Assembly (NCBI RefSeq): GCF_902713425.1
Contig: NC_081198.1
Location: 22,365,188 to 22,429,187, forward strand
Length of the DNA: 64,000 bases
Reading direction: 5' to 3'
DNA from: Acipenser ruthenus
Taxonomy: Eukaryota; Chordata; Actinopteri; Acipenseriformes; Acipenseridae
Below the pieces are notes generated by a model. That model saw only the letters and a list, made by a program, of their open reading frames with translations. It did no database searches and was not told where the DNA came from. The position numbers and the translations under genes were made by a program. Position 1 is the first letter of the stretch. Every line of letters starts with the position of its first letter. Positions 21,339 to 31,119 of the stretch are shown piece by piece.

Positions 21339-21932
21339 GGCGACTTGGCCCTTGCCCGGGGCCCCCCAGCCCGGACGGCACAGGGGGATTCAAAGGTGGG
21401 TGCAAAATTCTAAGCACAAGCAGACCCCCAAAAAACGGGCTGCTGCTTCCAGAGGGGAAATGTGCAATTTAAGCAGGAGAAAACAAAACAAAGCAAAAAC
21501 ACACACATAACACCAAAAACAAAACATAAACTGGCGGAGTGCGTCTTACAAATAGTCATGCCAAGCTGCTATGCTGTGCAAGGTGCCTTGGGTAACTACA
21601 ACTGTGCCTCGCTGGCTGGCTGGCTTGCTAAGAAGGTCCTGGCATAGGGACATGTTCCACCACACTTGTCTGGTTAGCTGCATGCTCCCAGGAAACAACC
21701 TGCTGCTGTCTACATCATCACCACATGTGAATAAAAGAAAGAAAGACAGCAAGAAAGAAAGAGAGAAAGAAAGAAAGAGAGAAAGAAAGAGAAAGAAAGA
21801 AAGAGAGAAAGAAAAAAAAGAAGTAAAACGGCGGGAAAACTTGCATCAACACTGGCACTCTCCCTCCAGCAGGGGTAGACAAAATGCTCACAGGAGAGAT
21901 CCAGATCTGACTTTGACCAACGTTAGAGAAAG
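21339..21932. repeat. U2 array spacer
   Basis: Promoter of copy f, GAAA tract about 21732-21822 with the same interruption pattern as the tract one dimer upstream (20172-20262), and 3' box of copy g. Confidence 0.85.
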
Positions 21933-22120
21933 GTGTGCACTGTTCCCGGAGGTACTGCAATACCGGGCCGATGCGTGGAGTGGACGGAGCAAGCCCCTGT
22001 TCCATCTCCCGATTCCAAAAATCAATTTAATATATGGTCCCCTGATAGGGGACGTATCAGATATTAAACTGATAAGAACAGATACTACACTTGATCTTAG
22101 CCAAAAGGCCGAGAAGCGAT
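21933..22120 (-). ncRNA. RNU2: U2 snRNA gene (copy g)
   Basis: 188 nt with G180 changed to A (plus-strand T at 21941), close to the 3' end. It has the same PSE variant as copy e, 1560 bp away, marking it as the duplicate of that unit. Confidence 0.94.
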
Positions 22121-22720
22121 GGCGACTTGGCCCTTGCCCGGGGCCCCCCAGCCCGGACGGCACAGGGGGATTCAAAGGTAGGTGCAAAATTTCAAGCACA
22201 AGCAGACCCCAAAAAAACGGGCTGCTGCTTCCAGAGGGGAAATGTGCAATTTAAGCAGGAGAAAACAAAACAAAGCAAAAACACACACATAACACCAAAA
22301 ACAAAACATAAACTGGCGGAGTGCGTCTTACAAATAGTCATGCCAAGCTGCTATGCTGTGCAAGGTGCCTTGGTAACTAAAACTGTGCCTCGCTGGCTGG
22401 CTGGCTTGCTAAGAAGGTCCTGGCATAGGGACATGTTCCACCACACTTGTCTGGTTAGCTGCATGCTCCCAGGAAACAACCTGCTGCTGTCTACATCATC
22501 ACCACATGTGAATAAAAGAAAGAAAGACAGCAAGAAAGAAAGAGAGAAAGAAAGAGAGAAAGAGAGAAAGAAAGAGAGAAAGAAAGAAAGAGAGAAAGAA
22601 AAAAAAAGAAGTAAAACGGCGGGAAAACTTGCATCAACACTGGCACTCTCCCTCCAGCAGGGGTAGACAAAATGCTCACAGGAGAGATCCAGATCTGACT
22701 TTGACCAACGTTAGAGAAAG
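22121..22720. repeat. U2 array spacer
   Basis: Promoter of copy g, the CCTTGGTAACTAAAACTG variant at 22367-22384, GAAA tract about 22512-22611, and 3' box of copy h. Confidence 0.85.
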
Positions 22721-22908
22721 GTGTGCACCGTTCCCGGAGGTACTGCAATACCGGGCCGATGCGTGGAGTGGACGGAGCAAGCCCCTGTTCCATCTCCCGA
22801 TTCCAAAAATCAATTTAATATATGGTCCCCTGATAGGGGACGTATCAGATATTAAACTGATAAGAACAGATACTACACTTGATCTTAGCCAAAAGGCCGA
22901 GAAGCGAT
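22721..22908 (-). ncRNA. RNU2: U2 snRNA gene (copy h)
   Basis: 188 nt, consensus, with normal promoter and 3' box. Last complete gene before the rearranged K4 target. Confidence 0.96.
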
Positions 22909-23351
22909 GGCGACTTGGCCCTTGCCCGGGGCCCCCCAGCCCGGACGGCACAGGGGGATTCAAAGGTGGGTGCAAAATTTCAAGCACAAGCAGACCCCCA
23001 AAAAACGGGCTGCTGCTTCCAGAGGGGAAATGTGCAATTTAAGCAGGAGAAAACAAAACAAAGCAAAAACACACACATAACACCAAAAACAAAACATAAA
23101 CTGGCGGAGTGCGTCTTACAAATAGTCATGCCAAGCTGCTATGCTGTGCAAGGTGCCTTGGGTAACTACAACTGTGCCTCGCTGGCTGGCTGGCTTGCTA
23201 AGAAGGTCCTGGCATAGGGACATGTTCCACCACACTTGTCTGGTTAGCTGCATGCTCCCAGGAAACAACCTGCTGCTGTCTACATCATCACCACATGTGA
23301 ATAAAAGAAAGAAAGACAGCAAGAAAGAAAGAGAGAAAGAGAGAAAGAAAG
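22909..23351. repeat. U2 array spacer, broken at K4 side
   Basis: Promoter of copy h and the start of a GAAA tract (about 23292-23351) that breaks off into an inverted LINE fragment. The 3' box and the last part of the next U2 are missing. Confidence 0.85.
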
Positions 23352-23408
23352 AGGCAATTCGTAGGGATACCAATATAACTGGTTTCCAGCTGCCTGGATC
23401 CAACGTGG
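23352..23408 (+). mobile_element. 57-bp inverted fragment of Keno ORF2
   Basis: A piece of ORF2 in the opposite orientation to every other element here. It matches 25555-25611 of K4 in reverse and encodes the RRDTNITGFQLPGSN stretch just before YMDD. It carries the AACGTGG form that among the copies here is found only in K4 (Gly693 replaced by Val). It sits between a broken GAAA tract and a short inverted piece of U2. Confidence 0.88.
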
Positions 23409-23434
23409 CCCGGTATTGCCTGCAATACCGGGCC
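23407..23434. repeat. 28-bp near-palindrome made from U2
   Basis: Arms GGCCCGGTATTGC (23407-23419) and GCAATACCGGGCC (23422-23434) are exact inverted copies of one U2 segment separated by CT. It marks a fold-back or inversion at this repair junction. Confidence 0.88.
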
Positions 23435-23545
23435 GATGCGTGGAGTAGCAAGCCCCTGTTCCATCTCCCGATTCCAAAAATCAATTTAATATATGGTCCC
23501 CTGATAGGGGACGTATCAGATATTAAACTGATAAGAACAGATACT
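23422..23545 (-). pseudogene. U2 snRNA internal fragment, rearranged, next to K4
   Basis: U2 from nt 35 (AGTATCTG at the LINE junction) through the Sm site to stem IV, lacking the last 30 or so nt and about 8 bp near 23446. This is the class B junction: the LINE 3' end abuts nt 35 directly, with ATAAAGG instead of ATAAAAG. Confidence 0.88.
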
Positions 23546-24190
23546 CCTTTATTGAGATTTTACATTTTTTACATTTACACCCATTCGTTTTTTTCATTCA
23601 TTTTACATTTCTTTTAAAGATGACATTCATGCATACAGACATACATTTTGTTTTAAAAGCATTTAAAATACATTTAAAAACACCAAGACAATTGTGCTTT
23701 GTACATGGTTAAAACAGACACAGATTAAAATCAACATGAAAAAAACCTGTGCTGCTTTAAAAGTGACTGGAAAAAAAGAACCATCTATAAAAAACCAGTG
23801 TTTGTGAGGGCCGGGGAGTGCTCTCTAAAAAAGTTCAAAAGTGAACATAAAACTAGATCTAAAACAGGGACAGGGGAAAAGGGACAGTGTATAGAACAGT
23901 GAGTTAAAATTCTAAAATTTTAAAACACTTAAAATGTAACTTTTAATAGTTTACATTAAAAATCTTAAGATACATAAAACAAAACAAAACAAAATCAAAT
24001 AAAACATTCAACGTAAATCAAATAAAAGTCCATAAAACTGAAACAAAAAGACTACATAAAACCAGGGCACCGTTGAAAAAACGGTCATGCCAGCTAAAAA
24101 GGGCGGAATGCTGGCATGACAAAATAAATAAAAGGCTTAGCGGTGCCCCGTAGTCCCGCTCCTAGGAGCTAGCGGTTCCAGTTTTTTCCT

Positions 24191-27100
24191 TTATTCCATC
24201 TTCACGTCCTGAAGTCCGGCGATCCTCCACTCCGTGCAGGCCTTGTCCTTCCCGAGGGTCCGGATGTCCAGAATTACAAAGTCCTTGATAAGAGTTTGTG
24301 CCCTTCTGGTCGTGGTGATAGTGTCTAGCTCCTGCTTGTGATAGACACAGACGTTACGGCCTTCCCACAGGATCTGCTTGACAACATTGATGACACGCCA
24401 AACGCACTTAGCTGTGCTGGTAGCGATTCCTCCCGCAGGCCCATAGAGCACAGTCTCAGCGGTCATCTTGGCCGTGTCAGCAAACCTGTTTAGGAAGACA
24501 GAGACAGAGAGCCAGACACTGCCAGCCACATCACACTCCCAGAAGATATGGGCTGGTGTTTCTCTCTTGCGGCACTTTGCATAGGGGCATGTTTCTACTT
24601 GGGCTAGTCCCCTCCTGAACATGAACGCTCGAGTGGGGAGTGCACTGTGGACGGTGTTCCATGCTATATCCTTCTGGACATTACTGAGGCAGCTGTGAGA
24701 CACATTCTCCCAGATTTTTTGGCTTTGGGTGAGGGAGAAAGTAGCTACTTTTTCAATTTCCTGGGAACCGGCAAGATATTTAGTTACAGCCTTGTATTCC
24801 CAGGAGGCCAATTTTGCTTTATCTAAGCCCAATTTATATATAGTGTCCCTTAAGGTTCTATAATACAATGGGGGGTCCCAGGAGTACGGCACGGTGTTAT
24901 CAATAGTGCAGAGGCCCAAGGCCCTGAGACAGGTGGCAAAATAGAAACGATTCATGTAACATACCTTCCTGTCCAGGGCCTGGATGTTCTTGATAGTTTG
25001 CGTGAGCCCCTGCACTCGGGTGAGCTGCACAACGTCCGGGACCCCCTTACCTCCCTTCTTGTCGGCTTTACTCAGGGTGGCTCGCTTTACCCTCTCCATC
25101 TTGCTGCCCCAGATAAAGCGGTGGATAATGCGGTCCACCACTTTTTTGGTGGTCCTGTCTGGGGGAAAGATTTTTCCTACATAAGAGAGGATGGGGAACA
25201 GTATAGACTTGGTTATTAATACTCTACCCGTCATTGTTAAGGATCTTGTGCTCCATCCGCCAATCTTTTTACGGACCTGGTTAATGGCCGCCGTCCAGCT
25301 CTGGGCCCCCGAGCTATTGTTCTCGAAAATGAGGCCCAGAATCTTGATTTTGTCCTTTTTGACAGGGTACATGTCCGACAGTTCCCTATCTACCTGCCAA
25401 TTTTTAGACACGTAGACTTCGCTCTTGGACTTATTAATCACTGCCCCGGTCGCCGTGCAGTACTTCTCAAGGATATTACTAATCCGAGGTACCGACGATG
25501 TGTTGGTGCAAATGAGTGACACATCGTCCATATATGCTGTTGTTTTGACCTGGACCACGTTGGATCCAGGCAGCTGGAAACCAGTTATATTGGTATCCCT
25601 ACGAATTGCCTGCAGGAGGGGTTCAATGCACACGACATATAGCAGTGGGGATAGTGGGCAACCCTGTCTGACCCCTGACTGGATAGATATTTTACCAGTC
25701 AGGTGCCTGTTCACCAAGACTCGGGTACTAATGTTTGTATATATGGTTTTAACCCACTCCCTAAGTCCAGGAGCGAATTTCATCTGGTCCATCACTTTGT
25801 ACATATATTCATGGCTTACCCTATCGAACGCCTTCTCCTGGTCAAGGTTGAACAGGCAGAGGGGATGGTTCCGTTCTCTAGAATAAGCCAGAATGTCCCT
25901 TGTTAACATTAAAATATCCGTGATGGACCTCCCTGGGACGCCACAAGCCTGGTCGGGGCCAATGACCAAAGGGAGGTGTACTTGTAGCCGGAGCATCAGA
26001 GCTTTGGCTAGTATCTTGTAATCCACGCAAAGGAGGCTGATTGGGTGCCAATTCCGTAGATCTTTAACTTCCCCTTTCTTATGAAGGAGAGTAATTACAC
26101 TCTCCCGCATAGAAGGGCCCAACCGCTTCTCCCTGTAGACCGCTCTGTAGACCTCCGCTAAATGGACTTTTAGCATGTCCCAAAAAAGATGGTAATACTC
26201 ACCCGGGATGCCATCTGGACCTGGCGTCTTACCGGTGTTCATGGTCTTAACCGCCTGGGTGAGCTCCTCCAGCGTGAGTTCTGGGTCCTTCTCCTCCTCC
26301 TCGTCGTCCCGCACTGAGTCAGGCTCCAACTGGCTCAGGAACCACTCTATCAGGGTGTCATCTGTAGCTTTGATGTTATATAGGTCCCTATAGAAGTTCT
26401 CTACCACTTTTTTCACTCCCTCACTATCCTCTACTATCCTCCCCCTGCTGTCGAGCATGGAGGACATCAAGTGCCGCTTCTCCCTCGTTTTCTGGAAGAA
26501 GAAGCGAGTACACTTTTCGTCTTCCTCCATTTTTTGCACTTTTGCATTGTGCATGACCTTTCGTTGTTCCTCCCTACAAAGCACTGAAAGATCTAGCTTG
26601 GTCTGGGCTATCTCGTCGCTTACAGGGAACCCCCGAAGCTGAAGCAGGCTCAGATGCTGGAGGGCAGCATTCAGGTGTTTATATTTGGCCCTCCTTTCTT
26701 TTGCTTTCCTCTTGCCTGCTGCTATGAAATAACCCTTAGTTCTCATTTTGACCATCTCCCACCACTCTATAGGGGAGTTGAATAGGTCACGCAAAGTGGT
26801 CCACTCAACAAGCCTGCTCTTATAGGCTGCAGCTATGGAGGGGTCATCGAGTAAGGAGGTGTTTAATTTCCAAACCCCTGACCCCATCTGGGAGGTCTGA
26901 GGGACCTGCAATGTTACCAGAGAAGAAGACGGCCTGGGTGTCTACTGCCGTCTTCGTAAGGGAGCTGGTATGCAGGACGAGATCTATACGGGAGAAGGAG
27001 GTCCCAGATGAGCTCACCCAGGTAAAGGGAGGCACCAGGTCCTTACCTGCATCACACAGGGAGAAATCAGATATTACGGAGGACAAAACTCTACTAGAGC

Positions 27101-27264
27101 GGTCGTTGCGTGGCCTGCTCCGGTCTACGTCCCTCAGAGCACAATTGAAGTCACCTGACACGATGACGGGTACGTTCCTCAGCAGGAGTGGACGCAGCTG
27201 TGGAAAAAATTGAACTCTTTCGTTTTGGTTAGTGGGTGCGTAGACATTGACCAGTCTGAGGGGA
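24191..27264 (-). pseudogene. Keno ORF2, N-terminally deleted and frameshifted (K4)
   Basis: The frame is open over residues 242-1147 (24191-26911), including the whole RT, YMDD and terminal CCHC. Upstream, a 19-bp deletion shifts frame inside the end of the endonuclease. The endonuclease itself begins only at about residue 119, because the larger deletion removed the start, N23 and E52. It also carries the private G693V change. Confidence 0.88.
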
Positions 27265-28478
27265 CTTCTTTCTTTTCCCCCCCTCGTCTCTACCCTTTCT
27301 TTTCCCCACCCTCTGCTGGTTCTTCACTCCCTTCCCCTCCTTCTCACTCTCACTTTCACTGTCGCTTTTGCTTTCCTCCCCCACGGACTCAATCCTTATG
27401 GCGTCATAACGAGAGCCGAGGGGGAGTGCTGGCGCTGAGAGGGCCCTACTCAGGGGGGGGCCGCTGCTGGGTCCGGGCTCCCTCCCTGACTCGTGTTCTG
27501 CATCAGAGGAGCTACTGGAGGAGCTAGTGGAGTGGCTGTTGTACTCTCTCTCTGGGCTGGGGGAAGGGGTCCTCGTAAAACGGGACATGTCTCGGGGGCG
27601 GGGGGGTGAGGGGGTGCTGGTGATGATGGTGGTGCTGGAGTCTGGGTCTTGGATACTGTTGGTGGTGATGTGGACTGATCTTTGTTACTTGCTCCCTCTT
27701 CCTGCTCAGGCCTAGGCTTGTTCATGTTTGCCTTGCTGGCTCTGGCCATGTTGGCATAGGAAGAGGGGCAGTCCTTAAACAGGTGCCCCTTCTTTCCACA
27801 CAAATTGCACTGCCTCTCTTCTCTGCAGTGGCTGGTCTCGTGGGGGGCGCCGCAGTTCCTGCACTTGACTACAGTACACGCGGCCGCCAGGTGTCCTAAT
27901 TCCCCACATTTCCTGCAGAGTTTTGGCATCCCATTATAGAATACCAGCCCTCTGTTGGGCCCTAACACTATGGAGTTTGGAATGTGGCGGACGCCTCCAA
28001 TGCCCGATGGATCAACATTAAGGCGTACCAGCCACTTTCTGGCTCCTGTCCAAACCCCATCTTCATCTGTAATTTTCCTCCCTTCTGATGACACCCTCCC
28101 ATAGCGGTTAAGCCATGTTGTAATATCATAGTCGCTAACAGCCTCATTGAAAAATTGGACAGTAACAACTTTCATTTCTCTGTCTGTCAGTGCATCCACA
28201 CAAAATTCTTTGTATGGAGCGAGATATTTATTCTCCCCCCAAAAGGACCACATTTCTTGTAACTTTTGGGGGTTCCTAAAACTGACCTCAAACACTTCCT
28301 TAAGCCCTGGCAATTTCACCAAACAATTCAAGTCAGAAGGGGAAAAACCCATACCCCTCTGAAGAATGGTCCGGCTGAACTCCAGTCTCGTCAGTCCTGG
28401 TTCCGTTTCATCTTGCTTGTTTCTTGTGAAGCGCACCGCATTGTGCCTCCTGGTTTCCTGGGTTGGCCGGAACGCCAT
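27265..28478 (-). pseudogene. Keno ORF1, N-terminal part (K4)
   Basis: ATG at 28478, RRM-like region and three CCHC knuckles intact. A G run near 27611-27615 has 5 bases rather than 6, so the frame shifts at about residue 290; K5 and K8 share this. The C-terminal half is removed by the internal deletion that fuses ORF1 to ORF2. Confidence 0.87.
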
Positions 28479-29216
28479 CCTTCAGCTGGCTCCTCCGATT
28501 GGGGTGGGAGAAGCCTCTGGACATCCGGGTTGTCTCTCTCTACGGAAAAGAGACAACGTAAGCAGCAAATCTGGGCAGTTGAAGGAACTATTACTTTAGT
28601 CCCTGAGGAGATGGTCGCCTCGCAAGAGGGACCCCCTCCCCAGGTGAACGGTGTCCTTCCCTGGCGGAGTAGGGGGCGCTGCTTGGCACCGAGACCACGT
28701 AGGAAGAATCGTGGCTGTGACGCCTCCTCAGGGTCCGGGGCCGCCCTCTGCTCCTCCCAGATGGCGCCCTCTGCTGGGCGCCTGCTGCTCTCTCGGTCTG
28801 GATCTCGATTACAATCAAGGGCTGGGGATGAGGTCGTCTAGGTCATCAAAGGGTCCTCAAAGGTCGTCTGGATGGTAGGTCCTCCTTCTCTCTAACTCCA
28901 GGAACGTCTGGAAAAGCCGGAACCGCCTGAAAAAGAAAAAAACGGGAACCGCCTGAAAAAGAAAAAACTGCTCTCAACAGTCAACAAAATCTTGAAAGAC
29001 CCTCGGCCTGGATTGGGCAAGCCAAAACCAGACTGAGCATTAGTCTTCCAAAAAGTTGCCGAGCTGAAGAAAGCCAGTCAAAAATAAAAAAAAATTCTGT
29101 TCCTCCTCACCCGAACAAACCTCTCACAGACCCTCGGAGGGAGCGGGCAATGCCACTACCCTCTAAGCCTTAGTCTTAGAAAGATTTATTCGAACTGAAG
29201 AGAAGCCAGAGTATAT
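28479..29216 (-). promoter_or_regulatory. Keno 5' UTR (K4)
   Basis: Complete 5' UTR with CTCF-like motifs (first at 28666-28679) and the two 130-bp-period monomers. No gene seen. Confidence 0.5.
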
Positions 29217-29512
29217 GGCTGGCTAAGAAGGACCTGGCATAGGGACATGTTCCATCACACTTGTCTGGTTAGCTGCATGCTCCCAGGAAACAAACTGCTG
29301 CTGTCTACATCATCACCACATGTGAATAAAAGAAAGAAAGACAGCAAGAAAGAAAGAGAGAAAGAAAGAGAAAGAAAGAAAGAGAGAAAGAAAAAAAAAG
29401 AAGTAAAACGGCGGTAAAACTTGCATCAACACTGGCACTCTCCCTCCAGCAGGGGTAGACAAAATGCTCACAGGAGAGATCCAGATCTGACTTTGACCAA
29501 CGTTAGAGAAAG
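29217..29512. repeat. U2 spacer remnant upstream of K4
   Basis: GAAA tract about 29325-29403 and 3' box of the next U2; the promoter half of the unit is absent. Confidence 0.85.
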
Positions 29513-29700
29513 GTGTGCACCGTTCCCGGAGGTACTGCAATACCGGGCCGATGCGTGGAGTGGACGGAGCAAGCCCCTGTTCCATCTCCCGATTCCAAAA
29601 ATCAATTTAATATATGGTCCCCTGATAGGGGACGTATCAGATATTAAACTGATAAGAACAGATACTACACTTGATCTTAGCCAAAAGGCCGAGAAGCGAT
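29513..29700 (-). ncRNA. RNU2: U2 snRNA gene (copy i)
   Basis: 188 nt, consensus. Only complete U2 between K4 and K5, with intact PSE-like element and 3' box. Confidence 0.96.
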
Positions 29701-30302
29701 GGCGACTTGGCCCTTGCCCGGGGCCCCCCAGCCCGGACGGCACAGGGGGATTCAAAGGTGGGTGCAAAATTCCAAGCATAAGCAGACCCCCAAAAAACGG
29801 GCTGCTGCTTCCAGAGGGGAAATGTGCAATTTAAGCAGGAGGAAACAAAACAAAGCAAAAACACACACATAACACCAAAAACAAAACATAAACTGGCGGA
29901 GTGCGTCTTACAAATAGTCATGCCAAGCTGCTATGCTGTGCAAGGTGCCTTGGGTAACTACAACTGTGCCTAGCTGGCTGGCTGGCTTGCTAAGAAGGTC
30001 CTGGCATAGGGACATGTTCCACCACACTTGTCTGGTTAGCTGCATGCTCCCAGGAAACAACCTGCTGCTGTCTACATCATCACCACATGTGAATAAAAGA
30101 AAGAAAGACAGCAAGAAAGAAAGACAGAAAGAAAGAGAGAAAGAGAGAAAGAAAGAGAGAAAGAAAGAAAGAGAGAAAGAAAAAAAAAAGAAGTAAAACG
30201 GCGGGAAAACTTGCATCAACACTGGCACTCTCCCTCCAGCAGGGGTAGACAAAATGCTCACAGGAGAGATCCAGATCTGACTTTGACCAACGTTAGAGAA
30301 AG
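29701..30302. repeat. U2 array spacer
   Basis: Promoter of copy i, GAAA tract about 30094-30192, 3' box of the K5-interrupted U2. Confidence 0.85.
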
Positions 30303-30455
30303 GTGTGCACCGTTCCCGGAGGTACTGCAATACCGGGCCGATGCGTGGAGTGGACAGAGCAAGCCCCTGTTCCATCTCCCGATTCCAAAAATCAATTTAA
30401 TATATGGTCCCCTGATAGGGGACGTATCAGATATTAAACTGATAAGAACAGATAC
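30303..30455 (-). pseudogene. U2 snRNA 3' fragment, interrupted by K5
   Basis: U2 from nt 36 (GTATCTG) to the end, with one substitution (GGACAGAGC) shared with the K6 fragment. The junction is class C: a purine tract, not the LINE terminus, abuts the U2 sequence. Confidence 0.9.
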
Positions 30456-30481
30456 GAGAAAGAGAGAAAGAAAGAGAGAAA
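30456..30481. repeat. 26-bp GAAA/GA tract at the K5 3' junction
   Basis: A purine run of mixed GAAA and GAGA units replaces the terminal CAATAAAAG of the element. It resembles the spacer purine tract, is identical in K6, and is absent from all other copies. The element's AATAAA signal is lost with it. Confidence 0.9.
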
Positions 30482-31119
30482 GAGATTTTACATTTTTTAC
30501 ATTTACACCCATTCGTTTTTTTCATTCATTTTACATTTCTTTTAAAGATGACATTCATGCATACAGACATACATTTTGTTTTAAAAGCATTTAAAATACA
30601 TTTAAAAACACCAAGACAATTGTGCTTTGTACATGGTCAAAACAGACACAGATTAAAATCAACATGAAAAAAACCTGTGCTGCTTTAAAAGTGACTGGAA
30701 AAAAAGAACCATCTATAAAAAACCAGTGTTTGTGAGGGCCGGGGAGTGCTCTCTAAAAAAGTTCAAAAGTGAACATAAAACTAGATCTAAAACAGGGACA
30801 GGGGAAAAGGGACAGTGTATAGAACAGTGAGTTAAAATTCTAAAATTTTAAAACACTTAAAATGTAACTTTTAATAGTTTACATTAAAAATCTTAAAGAT
30901 ACATAAAACAAAACAAAACAAAATCAAATAAAACATTCAACGTAAATCAAATAAAAGTCAATAAAACTGAAACAAAAAGACTACATAAAACCAGGGCACC
31001 GTTGAAAAAACGGTCATGCCAGCTAAAAAGGGCGGAATGCTGGCATGACAAAATAAATAAAAGGCTTAGCGGTGCCCCGTAGTCCCGCTCCTAGGAGCTA
31101 GCGGTTCCAGTTTTTTCCT

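Larger units (their letters stand above)
23546..29216 (-). mobile_element. Keno-like LINE, K4: internal deletion
   Basis: Both ends are present, but about 1.09 kb spanning the ORF1 C-terminal half and the ORF2 start is missing (join at about 27264). A further 19 bp is missing from ORF2 near 26918. The length is 5671 bp against 6778 for K8. It belongs to the group with the GTTCAAAA 3' UTR block (K1, K5, K6, K8). The 5' end is joined to the spacer as in K3. Confidence 0.9.

Noticed and set aside
19499-23042. Repeated open frames of 100-230 codons in the spacers (for example one starting MLCKVPWVTTT)
   Set aside because: They run through GAAA tracts and antisense U2, vary with tract length, and have no domain. 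They are products of a low-stop repeat, not genes.
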